DNA of 64,000 bases from Marinobacter fuscus. GTDB taxonomy: Bacteria; Pseudomonadota; Gammaproteobacteria; Pseudomonadales; Oleiphilaceae. The notes below the pieces were generated by a model, which saw nothing but the letters and a program-made list of their open reading frames with translations, was not told the origin of the DNA and made no database searches. How positions within the stretch are numbered: the stretch's first letter is position 1; each line of letters starts with the position of its first letter. Shown piece after piece: positions 44,084 to 53,970 of the stretch. The stretch covers positions 143,312 through 207,311 of the forward strand of contig NZ_PXNP01000103.1 in the NCBI RefSeq assembly GCF_003007675.1, given 5' to 3'. The position numbers and the translations under genes are program-made.

Positions 44084-45115
44084 ATGCCCGACAGCTCAAT
44101 CGCCCCCATCAGTCAAAGTGTCCCTGAGCCCTCCCGCCGCTTCTGCGTGGCCCCCATGATGGATTGGACGACACCGCACTTTCGCTATCTGGCGCGCTTG
44201 CTCAGTCGCCGTACCCTGCTCTACACCGAAATGGTCACCACCGGCGCACTGATCCACGGCGATACAGAGCGCTTTCTGCGCCACGATCCGCTGGAGTATC
44301 CGCTGGCGCTGCAACTTGGCGGCAGCGATGCCGGGGAGCTGGCTCATTGTGCCCGGCTGGCACAACAATATGGCTTTGATGAAGTGAACCTGAACGTGGG
44401 CTGCCCCAGCGACCGGGTACAGAACAACATGATTGGCGCCTGCCTGATGGGCCACCCGGCCAAGGTGGCGGAGGGCGTATCGGCGATGATTGAGGCCACC
44501 GAGCTTCCGGTCACCGTCAAGCACCGTATCGGCATCAACGGCCGCGAGTCTTGGGATGAGCTCTGCGAATTCGTGGAAACCGTTGCCGCCGCTGGCTGCA
44601 AAACCTTTATCGTACACGCCCGGATTGCCATTCTTGAGGGCCTGAGCCCCAAGGAAAACCGCGACATACCGCCGCTCAAATACGACTGGGTTTATCGCCT
44701 GAAACAACAGTACCCGAAGCTGGAAATCATCATCAACGGCGGCATCAAGACCTTCGACGAATGCCACGACCACCTGGCTCATACCGACGGCGTCATGTTG
44801 GGGCGCGAGGCCTATCACAACCCCTGGATGCTGGCGGGTGTTGACCCGGCGTTTTTCGGCGAGGCCGCTCCGGTTGCCAGCCGTCAGGAAGCATTGCGGG
44901 CCATGTTCCCCTTCATCCAGCAGGAGCTGGATCGGGGGGTGTATCTGACCCATATCACCCGCCACATCATGGGGCTTTTCCTGGGCATGCCCGGCGGCCG
45001 CCAGTTCCGTCGCCATCTCAGCGAGAATGCCAACAAGCCCGGCTCCGGGCTGGAAGTGATCGAACAGGCTCTGGCCAAGATCCGGCAACCCGCCCCGGAC
45101 ACCGCCCCGGCATAA
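44084..45115 (+). CDS. dusA: tRNA-dihydrouridine(20/20a) synthase DusA
   Basis: 343 aa FMN flavoenzyme that reduces uridine 20/20a in the tRNA D-loop. Typical elements are FCVAPMMDWTTPHFRYLARL at the N-terminus, TEMVTTGALIHGD, the catalytic Cys107 in NLNVGCPSDRVQ, KHRIGINGRESW and HARIAILEGLSPKENRDIPP; the last is characteristic of DusA rather than DusB or DusC. The start at 44084 has AGGA 8 nt upstream; the longer frame from 44012 has no support. A candidate terminator lies 14 bp after the stop. Confidence 0.95.
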   Translation: MPDSSIAPISQSVPEPSRRFCVAPMMDWTTPHFRYLARLLSRRTLLYTEMVTTGALIHGDTERFLRHDPLEYPLALQLGGSDAGELAHCARLAQQYGFDEVNLNVGCPSDRVQNNMIGACLMGHPAKVAEGVSAMIEATELPVTVKHRIGINGRESWDELCEFVETVAAAGCKTFIVHARIAILEGLSPKENRDIPPLKYDWVYRLKQQYPKLEIIINGGIKTFDECHDHLAHTDGVMLGREAYHNPWMLAGVDPAFFGEAAPVASRQEALRAMFPFIQQELDRGVYLTHITRHIMGLFLGMPGGRQFRRHLSENANKPGSGLEVIEQALAKIRQPAPDTAPA

Positions 45116-45128
45116 TCGCCAGATCCGG

Positions 45129-45165
45129 CCAAAGACGGGTGATCTGCATCGACTCCCGCCTTTGG
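45129..45165 (+). terminator. Candidate dusA terminator
   Basis: CCAAAG(a)CGGG / CCCG(c)CTTTGG forms a 10-bp stem with one mismatch and a 15-nt loop, followed by TTGTCTTGTT. Confidence 0.5.
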
Positions 45166-45262
45166 TTGTCTTGTTCCAGCTTTACGCTGCCGTTATTGTA
45201 GGGTTAAACCAGCGCCGGGGAATGGCGCTGCTATAACACCGAACCATCGGGATACAGGACGA

Positions 45263-46228
45263 ATGAACAGCAAACTGGAACAGCTCAAAGCCATGACCAC
45301 CGTCGTGGCCGATACCGGCGACATCGAGGCCATCCGGCAATGGCGGCCGCAAGATGCCACCACCAACCCTTCCCTGCTGCTGAAGGCCGCAGCCTCCGAA
45401 GCCTACCACCCCATGCTGGAACAGGCGGTCAATTACGCCGCGCGCCAGGGTGGCTCCAACGCCGAACAACTGACCACCGCCACCGATATGCTGGCGGTGC
45501 TGGCGGGCAAGGAGATTCTGGGCCTTATCCCCGGCGTGGTCTCCACCGAAGTCGACGCCCGCCTCTCCTTTGATACCAACGCGACTTTGAACCGGGCCCG
45601 CAGACTGGTCGCTCTGTATAACGAACAGGGCGTGGATACCAGCAGGGTACTGATTAAAATCGCCTCCACATGGGAAGGCATCCGCGCTGCCGAACAATTG
45701 GAGAAAGAAGGCATTCGCTGCAACCTCACCCTGCTGTTCTCGTTTGTTCAGGCGGTGGCCTGCGCCCAGGCCGGAGCTCACCTGATCTCCCCCTTTGTTG
45801 GGCGTATTCTCGACTGGCATCTGGCCAATTCCGGGCGTAATAGCTACCCGTCTGCCGAAGATCCGGGGGTACTGTCGGTCAGTCGCATCTATAATTACTA
45901 CAAGGCCAATGGCTTTGATACCGTGGTGATGGGTGCCAGCTTCCGCAACACCGGAGAGATTGAAATGCTGGCGGGTTGCGACCGGCTAACCATCAGCCCG
46001 CCGCTATTGCAGGAATTACAGGACGATCAGGGCAAGCTTGAGCGGCGCCTGAACCCCGAACAAGCCACATCACTCGACAAGCGAGGCCAGATCGACGAGC
46101 GGGTGTTCCGCTGGGAATCCAACGAGGATGCCATGGCCACCGAAAAGCTGGCCGACGGCATTCGCCGGTTTACGCTTGACCAGATCGAGTTGGAAAACCA
46201 GGTGAAACAACTGGCCAGGGCCGCCTGA
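45263..46228 (+). CDS. talB: Transaldolase
   Basis: 321 aa subfamily I transaldolase, which interconverts sedoheptulose-7-phosphate plus glyceraldehyde-3-phosphate with erythrose-4-phosphate plus fructose-6-phosphate. The Schiff-base Lys132 is in [10 protein letters not shown], the same number as in E. coli Tal[14 protein letters not shown] near the N-terminus, [11 protein letters not shown] and [11 protein letters not shown] are all present. It heads a likely operon with a TerB-like gene and a DAHP synthase gene; the synthase consumes the erythrose-4-phosphate this enzyme can supply. Confidence 0.96.
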   Translation: MNSKLEQLKAMTTVVADTGDIEAIRQWRPQDATTNPSLLLKAAASEAYHPMLEQAVNYAARQGGSNAEQLTTATDMLAVLAGKEILGLIPGVVSTEVDARLSFDTNATLNRARRLVALYNEQGVDTSRVLIKIASTWEGIRAAEQLEKEGIRCNLTLLFSFVQAVACAQAGAHLISPFVGRILDWHLANSGRNSYPSAEDPGVLSVSRIYNYYKANGFDTVVMGASFRNTGEIEMLAGCDRLTISPPLLQELQDDQGKLERRLNPEQATSLDKRGQIDERVFRWESNEDAMATEKLADGIRRFTLDQIELENQVKQLARAA

Positions 46229-46255
46229 TTCCTGACAGGGAGTACCACAGCAACC

Positions 46256-46708
46256 ATGATCGAACATCTGAAAAAACTGTTTGCAGCCCCGGACACCGGC
46301 ACCGCCAAAAGCGCAGATCCGCATCAGCTGGCGGTAGCGGCAACCGCCCTGATGGTGCAGCTGTCGCGGGTGGATAACCAGGAAGACGAGCGGGAGCTGC
46401 AAACGATTGTCGATTGCGCCGTCAAGGCTCATCAATTGAGCCCTGACGAAGCCCGCAGCATAGTGGACGACGCCCTGGCCCACGCCGATGACGCCACTTC
46501 GCTGTACCAGTTCACTGGCCAGATTAATGACCACCTGAACCAGCAGGACAAGCAGACTCTGCTGGAAAACATCTGGCGGGTGGCCTTTGCCGACGGCCGT
46601 ATCGACAAATACGAAGAACACCTTATACGCCGTATCGCAGATCTGCTGCATCTTAATCACCGTGAATTCATGCAGGCGCGGCACCGGGCACAAGAGCACG
46701 CCCACTGA
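46256..46708 (+). CDS. TerB-family protein
   Basis: 150 aa all-helical protein of the tellurite-resistance TerB/DjlA-like superfamily. The repeated acidic helix signature appears twice: SRVDNQEDERELQTI near the N-terminus and VAFADGRIDKYEEHLIRRIA near the C-terminus, the usual metal-binding-like helices of this fold. It is a stand-alone cytoplasmic domain. Its role is unknown, and stand-alone TerB proteins usually have nothing to do with tellurite. It lies 27 bp after talB and 14 bp before the DAHP synthase gene. Confidence 0.85.
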   Translation: MIEHLKKLFAAPDTGTAKSADPHQLAVAATALMVQLSRVDNQEDERELQTIVDCAVKAHQLSPDEARSIVDDALAHADDATSLYQFTGQINDHLNQQDKQTLLENIWRVAFADGRIDKYEEHLIRRIADLLHLNHREFMQARHRAQEHAH

Positions 46709-46722
46709 CTCGAGGAACGACC

Positions 46723-47850
46723 ATGTTAGCCATCCTTCATCCGAACACCGCGCTGGACAGCGACGCCTATCGCCAGACTCTGGATTTTCTGGAAAACCTG
46801 CCCGGGGTAAGCATACGGGTTCATGAAATTCAGGGGGCCAGCCAGCGCCTGACCGAGATTTACCTGCTGGGGGATACCAAGTCCCTCGACAAGGAAGAGA
46901 TCGAAGCCTTGCCCGCGGTGGAACGGGCTGTGCGCATTTCCGAGGACTACCGGATTCTGGGCCGACACAAAGACGACCTGAGGCAAAGTGGTTTCACCTA
47001 TAACGGTGTCGAGTTCAGCCAGAACAACCTGAATATCTTCGCGGGCCTGTGCGCCGTAGACGTGCCTGAGCACGTTGAAATGATGATGCAGGCGCTGGAG
47101 CAGCACGGTGAGGTATGTACCCGCATGGGTGCCTACAAGCCCCGCACCAACCCTTACTCGTTCCAGGGCCACGGTAAGGGCTGTCTGCCCTGGGTGTTCG
47201 AGAAGGCGGGCAAACACGGCATCAAGGTGGTTGCCATGGAAATCACCCATGAAAGCCACATCGAGGAAATCGATACCTGCCTGGAGAAACTGGGGCGGCC
47301 TACCGGCGTCATGTTGCAGGTAGGTACCCGGAACACTCAGAACTTCGAGCTGCTGAAAGCCATTGGCCGGCAGAGCACCTACCCGGTATTGCTCAAGCGG
47401 GGTTTTGGTATCACCTTGAACGAATCCCTCAATGCCGCCGAATACCTCGCCAGTGAGGGCAACGCCAACGTTATTTTCTGCCTGCGTGGCATGAAAACCG
47501 AGGCAGGACAACCGCATCGCAACATGGTGGACTTTGCCCATGTGCCCGCGGTCAAGCGCCTGACCCGGATGCCGGTGTGCGTCGACCCCTCCCATTCCGT
47601 GGGCAGCCGCGAGAAATCGCCGGATGGCATTCTGGATGTGATGCACGCCACCGCTCAGGGCGTGATTGCCGGCGCCAATATGGTGCTGGTGGACTTCCAC
47701 CCAAAACCCGAGAAAGCACTGGTGGATGGCCCTCAGGCCCTGCTGATGAACGAACTGTCAGCCTACCTGGAAGACATCCGCCTGTGTCACGACACCTGGA
47801 AGAAACGCCAGGGTATTTACCAACGCCTTACGGAAAACAGCGATATATGA
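46723..47850 (+). CDS. 3-deoxy-7-phosphoheptulonate (DAHP) synthase, type I-beta like
   Basis: 375 aa. It condenses PEP and erythrose-4-phosphate, the first step of aromatic amino acid synthesis. The barrel carries RMGAYKPRTNPYSFQGHGKG, LLKRGFG, FCLRGMKTE and the metal/substrate motif CVDPSHSVGS. About 85 residues precede the barrel (starting MLAILHPNTALDSDAY) and resemble the ferredoxin-like regulatory domain of the Thermotoga-type I-beta enzymes rather than the E. coli AroFGH form. The usual AGPCS loop reads AGLCA, but the metal-ligand Cys is retained. It overlaps the next gene by 4 bp and follows talB and a TerB-like gene. Confidence 0.9.
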   Translation: MLAILHPNTALDSDAYRQTLDFLENLPGVSIRVHEIQGASQRLTEIYLLGDTKSLDKEEIEALPAVERAVRISEDYRILGRHKDDLRQSGFTYNGVEFSQNNLNIFAGLCAVDVPEHVEMMMQALEQHGEVCTRMGAYKPRTNPYSFQGHGKGCLPWVFEKAGKHGIKVVAMEITHESHIEEIDTCLEKLGRPTGVMLQVGTRNTQNFELLKAIGRQSTYPVLLKRGFGITLNESLNAAEYLASEGNANVIFCLRGMKTEAGQPHRNMVDFAHVPAVKRLTRMPVCVDPSHSVGSREKSPDGILDVMHATAQGVIAGANMVLVDFHPKPEKALVDGPQALLMNELSAYLEDIRLCHDTWKKRQGIYQRLTENSDI

Positions 47851-48620
47851 TCATTTATGGTCACCGGGGCGCCAAAGGAGAGGCGCCCGAGAACACCCTG
47901 GCCGGATTTATCCATGCCCACCGGCATGGCATCCGCCACTTTGAACTGGATCTGGTACTGTCGAAAGACGGCGTGCCCATGCTGGTACACGACCTGACCG
48001 TCGACCGCACCACCGGCCAGAAAGGCAACGTGGGGAAATACACCGCCGCTGAACTGGCCGACATGGACGCCCGTCGCAACACCAGCAGCTGGGCTACCCG
48101 CACGGGCATTCCCACACTGGAAAACCTGCTGGATCAGTTCGACGACATCGAACACCTGCAACTGGAAGTAAAAAAAGACAGCCGGGCCCGGCTTAACGTG
48201 CTGGGCAATCGGGTCACCGAAATCATCCAGAGCCGGGGCCTGCTGAACAAGGTAGCCATCACCTCCGCAGAGCCGTCATTTTTGCGGGAAATCCGCCGTC
48301 GGGACAAAAACATCCGTCTGGGCCTGGTGGCCGAACGGAAATTCCCGAAGCCACTGAACCTGGCCACCCGACTAGGCTGCGAGTACTTCTGTGTAAACTG
48401 GAAAATCCTGACCCGAGCCATGGTGGAAACCGCCCATCGTCAGAACATGCATGTGTCCACCTGGACGGTGAACCGCATTCACGACATGCTGAAACTTGAG
48501 GAAATGGGTGTCGACAGCATCATCACCGACTTCCCGACCAGCACCCGGATGTACTTTGATAACCGGGCCAACAGCCCGCTCAGCATCCCCTTGGGAGAGA
48601 CAATTCCCGAGCCAGCCTGA
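47847..48620 (+). CDS. Glycerophosphodiester phosphodiesterase
   Basis: 257 aa GDPD-family TIM barrel that hydrolyses glycerophosphodiesters to glycerol-3-phosphate and an alcohol. The catalytic region IIYGHRGAKGEAPENTLAGF gives the two essential His/Arg positions together with FELDLVLSKDGVPMLVHD; the metal-binding Glu/Asp pair is in ELD. The C-terminal VSTWTVNRIHDMLKLEEMGV and DSIITDFP follow the family pattern. There is no signal peptide, so it acts in the cytoplasm like UgpQ. Its ATG overlaps the DAHP synthase stop (ATGA), suggesting translational coupling. It converges on sthA. Confidence 0.92.
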   Translation: MIIYGHRGAKGEAPENTLAGFIHAHRHGIRHFELDLVLSKDGVPMLVHDLTVDRTTGQKGNVGKYTAAELADMDARRNTSSWATRTGIPTLENLLDQFDDIEHLQLEVKKDSRARLNVLGNRVTEIIQSRGLLNKVAITSAEPSFLREIRRRDKNIRLGLVAERKFPKPLNLATRLGCEYFCVNWKILTRAMVETAHRQNMHVSTWTVNRIHDMLKLEEMGVDSIITDFPTSTRMYFDNRANSPLSIPLGETIPEPA

Positions 48621-48636
48621 GGCTGTCCCGGGAAGT

Positions 48637-48664
48637 TTGAACCGGATCAGAAGATCCGGTTCAA
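48637..48664. terminator. Perfect hairpin at the sthA stop
   Basis: A 12-bp perfect stem, TTGAACCGGATC / GATCCGGTTCAA, with an AGAA loop lies between the convergent phosphodiesterase and sthA genes and includes the sthA stop codon. There is no T run, so it may act as an mRNA 3' stabiliser rather than a classic terminator. Confidence 0.45.
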
Positions 48665-50038
48665 TCCGTTCAAAGCCGCGACCCGGTAAGCTTCCGCCAT
48701 GGTCGGGTAGTTGAAGGTGGTGTTGATGAAATAATTCAGGGAATTGGCCTCCCCTTCCTGATTCATGATGGCCTGGCCGATGTGAACGATCTCAGCCGCC
48801 TGGTCTCCAAAACAGTGAATCCCCAGAATCTCCCGGGTCTCACGGTGAAACAGGATCTTCAGCATACCCACAGCTTCACCGGTAATCTGGGCTCGGGCCA
48901 GATCCTTGAAGAACGCCTGCCCAACATCGTAAGGCACCCGTGCTTCGGTGAGTTCGCGCTCAGTTTTGCCTACAGAGCTGATTTCCGGAATGGTATAGAT
49001 GCCGGTAGGCACATCGTCCACAAAGCGGAAGTACTCGTCCTGCACGATAGCCGAGGAGGCAGATCGGCCCTGGTCATAAGCCGCACTGGCCAGGCTTGGC
49101 CAGCCAATCACATCACCCACCGCATAGATATGATCAATCTCGGTGCGGTAGTGCTTGTCGACCGCCAACTGGCCCCGGCCGTTTGGCTCCAGACCAATGT
49201 TTTCCAGCCCGAGGTTTTCCGTATTGCCGCTACGGCCATTACACCACAGGAAGGCGTCGGCACGAATCTTCTTGCCAGACTGTAACGACAGCACAACACC
49301 GTGGTCATCACCCTTCACCGATTCGTACTGCTCGTTGTGACGCACCAGAACACCGTTGTTGCGCAGGTGATAGCTTAGCGCATCAGAGATTTCATCATCC
49401 AGGAACTGCAGCAGTCGGCTGCCCGGGTTGATCAGGTCCACCTTCACACCCAGACCGGCAAAAATAGAGGCATACTCGGAGCCGATGACACCGGCACCAT
49501 AGATGATCAGCGTACGGGGGGTGTGGGACAGATTCAGGATTGAATCCGAGTTGTAAATGCGGTGATGACGGAAGTCCACATCGGGCGGCAGATAGGGCCG
49601 CGAGCCGGTGGCAATCACAGCCTGCTTGAAGTGCAGCACTTCCACAGACTTGTTACCACGGATTTCCAACCGATTACTGTCCAGGAATACCGCCCGGCCA
49701 TTGATCAGATCCACCCGGTTACGGGCATAGAACTGGGTTCTCAGCTTGACCTGCTTGCCAATCACCTTCTGGGCGTTCTGCAACACCCGCGGGAAAGAGA
49801 ACCAGCGGGGCTCACCGATGTCCCGGAACATCTGATTGGTGTTGAAGGTGATGATCTGCTTCACTGAATGTCGAAGCGCTTTCGACGGAATGGTACCCCA
49901 GTGGGTACAGTTTCCGCCTACGGTCGATTTGTCTTCAATGATCGCGACTCGTTTGTTGTGCTTCGCCGCATTCATTGCCGCCCCTTCCCCCGAGGGGCCG
50001 GCGCCAATAACGACCACGTCGTAATGATGCTCTGCCAT
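48647..50038 (-). CDS. sthA: Soluble pyridine nucleotide transhydrogenase
   Basis: 463 aa flavoprotein that moves electrons from NADPH to NAD+, an important sink for excess NADPH. The FAD-binding N-terminus [20 protein letters not shown] is followed by [18 protein letters not shown], where the second redox Cys of dihydrolipoamide dehydrogenases is replaced by Thr, as expected for SthA. The NAD(P) motif is [19 protein letters not shown], and the interface region reads [19 protein letters not shown]. It is downstream of nqrM on the same strand by 66 bp, which places it next to the Na+-NQR operon. Confidence 0.96.
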   Translation of the reverse strand: MAEHHYDVVVIGAGPSGEGAAMNAAKHNKRVAIIEDKSTVGGNCTHWGTIPSKALRHSVKQIITFNTNQMFRDIGEPRWFSFPRVLQNAQKVIGKQVKLRTQFYARNRVDLINGRAVFLDSNRLEIRGNKSVEVLHFKQAVIATGSRPYLPPDVDFRHHRIYNSDSILNLSHTPRTLIIYGAGVIGSEYASIFAGLGVKVDLINPGSRLLQFLDDEISDALSYHLRNNGVLVRHNEQYESVKGDDHGVVLSLQSGKKIRADAFLWCNGRSGNTENLGLENIGLEPNGRGQLAVDKHYRTEIDHIYAVGDVIGWPSLASAAYDQGRSASSAIVQDEYFRFVDDVPTGIYTIPEISSVGKTERELTEARVPYDVGQAFFKDLARAQITGEAVGMLKILFHRETREILGIHCFGDQAAEIVHIGQAIMNQEGEANSLNYFINTTFNYPTMAEAYRVAALNGLNRIF

Positions 50039-50104
50039 GCGCGCACTGACTCCTTATCTACGTCATGAATGCGTAGTTCTGTTTATTTTGTGTCGTTAAA
50101 ACGT

Positions 50105-50350
50105 CTAACTACCCTTGCGGGTAGCATCATAGGCCAGAGCTTCTGCCTTCTTGGGGGCTTCGTCGCTCGGATTCCTGCTCTCTTCGCACTTCTGGGTATT
50201 GCCCCCGCAAATGTCGCAGGAGGCACTGATACCCAGAGCACCAATACCGCCACAGGTGCCACTCATCGGCTTACGCCCGAAAATAACGCCAATCGACATG
50301 CCTGCGATCAGCAGCACCACAATGGTTAACACCAGAAGAAAGGTTCCCAT
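50105..50350 (-). CDS. nqrM: Na+-NQR maturation factor NqrM
   Basis: 81 aa membrane protein. It has one N-terminal TM (FLLVLTIVVLLIAGMSIGV) and a short tail with four cysteines: C33, C45, C48 and C55 (SGTCGGIGALG, SASCDICGGNTQKC). NqrM delivers iron to the cysteine site shared by NqrD and NqrE and is required for assembly of the complex in Vibrio. It lies 12 bp after apbE at the end of the nqr operon, exactly where expected. Confidence 0.95.
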   Translation of the reverse strand: MGTFLLVLTIVVLLIAGMSIGVIFGRKPMSGTCGGIGALGISASCDICGGNTQKCEESRNPSDEAPKKAEALAYDATRKGS

Positions 50351-50362
50351 GTCTGCCCTCCT

Positions 50363-51421
50363 CTATTGGACAAGATAGGACGAAAACGACGGCGTTTGAT
50401 GGGTTTCAAAACCCTCGCCCTGCTCGTCCCGAACGATAAAAAACGCGGGTATATTTTCTCGCGTTGCCAGGGCCATTGCCTTGTCAAATCCCAAAACATT
50501 GAAGCCGGTGGCCAGCGCATCGGCCGTCATACAATCGTCTGCAATCACCGTTACCGACGCCAATCGGTGCGCTATCGGTTTTCCAGTCTCAGGATCTATT
50601 GTATGGGAATAGCGACGGCCTTCCGATTCGTAATAGTTACGATAGTCGCCGGAGGTCGCCATGGCCTGACGATCCAGCGCCACCACACTGTTCACCGCAC
50701 GACCGCCCTCATCCGTGGGCTGCTCTATGGCAAGCCGCCAGGCGTCACCACCTGGCTTGCGGCCCTTCACGTTCACCTCACCCCCGATTTCGACAAGGTA
50801 AGCCGCCACACCTTCGGTGTCCAGGTAACGGGCCAGCGCATCCACACCATAGCCCTTGGCAATACCTGACAAATCGATGTACTGATGCTTCTCGGCACGC
50901 AGCGAACGGGTCTGCGAGTCCAGCGCCAGGTACTCCCACCCGGTGCGCGCCAGTACCGCCGCCAACTCCTCATCCGTCGGTGCCTTATCGGGGCGAGCCT
51001 TGGGGCCAAAGCCCCACAGGTTGACCACCGGCCCAATGGTGACATCAAACGCACCCTGGGTAAGTTCGGCAATATCGATGGAGCGGGCAATCACCTCGTA
51101 AAGCTCAGGCGACAAGGCCACCCCGTCGGACTGATCCGGCAAGCGGTTGAAGCGGGACAGCTCAGACTCCGCCTTCCAGGTAGACATGGCATTGTCGACC
51201 TTATGCAGCTCCCGCTCTATCCCCTCCGCCAGAGCCTGGAGCCGTGCCTCATCCTCGGGCAGCACCACACTGATGTGATAGGTGGTTCCGAAAATCCCTC
51301 CGGAAATCTCCCAGATTTTTGGCGGCTCCTGAAACGAACAACCCGCCAGGGTCGTCATGGTCAGCATCAAAAAGATACTGACCAGAACCACCCTGGCGGG
51401 CCGATGCATGCGGGATGTCAT
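50363..51421 (-). CDS. apbE: FAD:protein FMN transferase ApbE
   Basis: 352 aa periplasmic lipoprotein. ApbE attaches FMN through phosphoester bonds to threonines of NqrB and NqrC, using FAD. The signal peptide ends in lipobox LAG-C (C28). Family signatures include ISGGIFGTTYHI, the MSTWKAESELSRFN region, DLSGIAKGYGVDALA, VEIGGEVNVKG and the metal/FAD motif HTIDPETGKPI. The gene follows nqrF by 9 bp and precedes nqrM, so the complex and both of its maturation factors are in one operon. An alternative ATG at 51409 shortens the n-region slightly. Confidence 0.96.
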   Translation of the reverse strand: MTSRMHRPARVVLVSIFLMLTMTTLAGCSFQEPPKIWEISGGIFGTTYHISVVLPEDEARLQALAEGIERELHKVDNAMSTWKAESELSRFNRLPDQSDGVALSPELYEVIARSIDIAELTQGAFDVTIGPVVNLWGFGPKARPDKAPTDEELAAVLARTGWEYLALDSQTRSLRAEKHQYIDLSGIAKGYGVDALARYLDTEGVAAYLVEIGGEVNVKGRKPGGDAWRLAIEQPTDEGGRAVNSVVALDRQAMATSGDYRNYYESEGRRYSHTIDPETGKPIAHRLASVTVIADDCMTADALATGFNVLGFDKAMALATRENIPAFFIVRDEQGEGFETHQTPSFSSYLVQ

Positions 51422-51430
51422 GTGAGTTGC

Positions 51431-52657
51431 TTAACCCCCGAAGTCATCCAGCATGATGTTTTCGTCTTCCACACCCAGATCCTTCAGCATCTTGATAACA
51501 GACGCGTTCATGATGGGCGGCCCACACATGTAGAACTCACAATCTTCCGGAGCAGGGTGATCCTTCAGATAGTTTTCGTACAACACGTTGTGGATAAAGC
51601 CGGTCGGGCCTTTCCAGTCATCGTTCGGCTGGGGGTCGGACAGCGCCACGTGCCACTCGAAGTTCTCGTTGTCGGCGGCCAGGCCGTCGAAGTCTTCCAC
51701 GTAGAACATTTCACGTACGCTTCGGGCACCGTACCAGAAGCTGATCTTACGCTTGGAGTTCAGGCGCTTGAGCTGGTCAAAGATGTGCGAGCGCATGGGG
51801 GCCATACCCGCACCACCACCAACAAAGACCATTTCCGCTTCGGTGTCTTTAGCAAAGAATTCACCAAACGGCCCCATCACCGTTACCTTGTCACCCGGCT
51901 TCAGGTTGAAGACGAAAGTGGACATAATGCCTGGCGGATGATCCGTGCCAGGAGGCGGCGTGGCAATACGGATGTTGAACTTGAGCAGACCTTTCTCTTC
52001 CGGATAGTTCGCCATCGAGTAGGCGCGGATGGTCTCTTCTTTGTTCACACCGGTATAACGCCAGATGTCGTGCTTGTCCCAGTCCTCGTGGAACTCCTCT
52101 TCAATGTTGAAGTTCTTGAACGGGATTTCGTAGGGAGGACACTCCAGCTGTACGTAGCCGCCTGCACGGAACGCCACTTCTTCGCCTTCCGGCAGTTTCA
52201 GTACCAGCTCCTTGATGAAGGTCGCAACGTTGTGGTTAGAGATAACCTCACATTCCCACTTCTTGACGCCAAAGAACTCTTCAGGCACCTCAATTTTCAT
52301 GTCCTGCTTCACCGGAACCTGGCAGGACAAACGCCAGCCTTCTTTCTCTTCGCGGTTGGTGAAGTGAGTCTTTTCGGTGGGCAACATGGCACCGCCACCG
52401 TCCAGAACCTTACATTTACACTGGGCACAGGTACCACCACCGCCACAGGCGGACGACAGGTAAATACCACTGTTAGCCAAGGTACCCAGCAGCTTGCCAC
52501 CGGCACTGGTCTTCAGCGTGTGCTCGGGGTCATCGTTGATTTCAATGGTCACGTCACCGGTGCTTACCAGCTTGGAACGGGCCGCGAGGATGATCGCGAC
52601 CAGCGCCAGTACGATAACGGTGAACATGACCACGCCGAGAATTATTTCTGTATTCAT
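51431..52657 (-). CDS. nqrF: Na+-translocating NADH:quinone reductase subunit F
   Basis: 408 aa, the NADH entry subunit. One N-terminal TM ([19 protein letters not shown]) is followed by a 2Fe-2S ferredoxin domain with cysteines C71, C77, C80 and C112 ([18 protein letters not shown]). The ferredoxin-reductase part has the FAD motif [11 protein letters not shown] and the NADH motif [14 protein letters not shown]. The C-terminus (MLDDFGG) is typical. It is separated from nqrE by 37 bp, the largest internal gap in the operon. Confidence 0.97.
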   Translation of the reverse strand: MNTEIILGVVMFTVIVLALVAIILAARSKLVSTGDVTIEINDDPEHTLKTSAGGKLLGTLANSGIYLSSACGGGGTCAQCKCKVLDGGGAMLPTEKTHFTNREEKEGWRLSCQVPVKQDMKIEVPEEFFGVKKWECEVISNHNVATFIKELVLKLPEGEEVAFRAGGYVQLECPPYEIPFKNFNIEEEFHEDWDKHDIWRYTGVNKEETIRAYSMANYPEEKGLLKFNIRIATPPPGTDHPPGIMSTFVFNLKPGDKVTVMGPFGEFFAKDTEAEMVFVGGGAGMAPMRSHIFDQLKRLNSKRKISFWYGARSVREMFYVEDFDGLAADNENFEWHVALSDPQPNDDWKGPTGFIHNVLYENYLKDHPAPEDCEFYMCGPPIMNASVIKMLKDLGVEDENIMLDDFGG

Positions 52658-52694
52658 GGTCTCGCCTTTTCGTTAAATCGAATCACCGGGTGAA

Positions 52695-53303
52695 TTACAA
52701 GGAGATGCCGGAGAACGACATGAAGCCCAGAGACATCAAACCCACCGTAATGAAGGTGATGCCAAGGCCACGCAGTCCGTCCGGAACATCGCTGTACTTG
52801 AGCTTTTCACGGATACCCGCCAGCGCAATGATGGCCAGGGCCCAGCCGATACCGGCGCCGAAGCCATACACCACACTCTCGCCAAAGGTGTAATCACGCT
52901 CGACCATGAACAGTGATGCACCCATGATCGCGCAGTTAACCGTAATCAGCGGCAGGAACACACCCAGCGCGGAATACAGTGCCGGAATGTATTTATCCAG
53001 CACCATCTCCATGATCTGTACGATGGCAGCGATAACCCCGATGTAGGTCAGCAGCCCCAGGAAGCTCAGATCCACGTTTGGCAGACCGGCCCAGGACAGC
53101 GCACCTTCGCGCAGGATGCCGTTATACAGCAGGTTGTTCACCGGCACGGTCACCGTCAGTACCACCACAACGGCGATACCCAGGCCTACCGCCGCTTCAA
53201 TCTTCTTGGAGATCGCCAGGAAGGTGCACATCCCCAGAAAGAAGGCCAGTGCCATATTTTCAACGAAAATCGCCTTGAGCAGAAGGCTCAGATAATGTTC
53301 CAT
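52695..53303 (-). CDS. nqrE: Na+-translocating NADH:quinone reductase subunit E
   Basis: 202 aa polytopic membrane subunit with six helices, in inverted-topology relation to NqrD. The iron-site cysteines are C26 ([10 protein letters not shown]) and C123 ([13 protein letters not shown]), corresponding to those that, with NqrD, hold the intramembrane iron. Its start overlaps the nqrD stop by one base (TAATG). Confidence 0.96.
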   Translation of the reverse strand: MEHYLSLLLKAIFVENMALAFFLGMCTFLAISKKIEAAVGLGIAVVVVLTVTVPVNNLLYNGILREGALSWAGLPNVDLSFLGLLTYIGVIAAIVQIMEMVLDKYIPALYSALGVFLPLITVNCAIMGASLFMVERDYTFGESVVYGFGAGIGWALAIIALAGIREKLKYSDVPDGLRGLGITFITVGLMSLGFMSFSGISL

Positions 53304-53968
53304 TAAAAGGCCTCCTTGGCAGTGTGGCGAGACATCTTGTAGTCAGGCTCTTCCACCTGCTCCGGCTTCCACGCGCGCAGCGCCCAGATCGCCAGACCGA
53401 TGATGAAGAACGCACTCGGTGGCAGTAGCAGCAGACCGTTCGGAACGTACCAGCCACCCTCGTTGACCACCGGCAGCAAGGTTACGCCGAACAGCGAACC
53501 GGCACCGAGCAGCTCCCGGAAGAACGCCACAAACAGCAGCATTACCGAGTAGCCCAGGCCGTTACCGATACCATCCAGGAAGCTGAGCAGCGGCGGATTG
53601 GTCATGGCAAAGCCTTCGGCACGCCCCATCACGATACAGTTGGTGATAATCAGACCAACAAACACCGACAGCTGCTTGGAGATCTCGTAGGCATAGGCCT
53701 TGAGAACCTGATCCACCACAATAACCAGAGAGGCAATGATGGTCATCTGCACGATGATCCGGATGCTCCCCGGAATCTGGGTGCGTACCAGCGACACCGC
53801 CAGGTTAGAGAATGCGGTTACCGCGATCACGGCAATACACATTACGATACTCACGCTCATGCTGGTGGTTACGGCTAAGGCCGAACAGATACCCAGAATC
53901 TGGAGCGCTATCGGGTTGTTACTGAAGATTGGTTCGAAGAGAACCTGTTTGGCTGTTGAGCCTGCCAT
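53303..53968 (-). CDS. nqrD: Na+-translocating NADH:quinone reductase subunit D
   Basis: 221 aa membrane subunit paired with NqrE. Cysteines C28 (LGICSALAV) and C111 ([15 protein letters not shown]) are the NqrD half of the shared iron site between NqrC and NqrF electron carriers. [19 protein letters not shown] is the conserved opening. It lies 2 bp after nqrC and overlaps nqrE by one base. Confidence 0.96.
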   Translation of the reverse strand: MAGSTAKQVLFEPIFSNNPIALQILGICSALAVTTSMSVSIVMCIAVIAVTAFSNLAVSLVRTQIPGSIRIIVQMTIIASLVIVVDQVLKAYAYEISKQLSVFVGLIITNCIVMGRAEGFAMTNPPLLSFLDGIGNGLGYSVMLLFVAFFRELLGAGSLFGVTLLPVVNEGGWYVPNGLLLLPPSAFFIIGLAIWALRAWKPEQVEEPDYKMSRHTAKEAF

Positions 53969-53970
53969 GA

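Noticed and set aside
46256..46708. TerB-like gene considered as part of a tellurite or phage-resistance cluster
   Set aside because: No terC, terD or terZ partner is present; the neighbours are central-metabolism genes.
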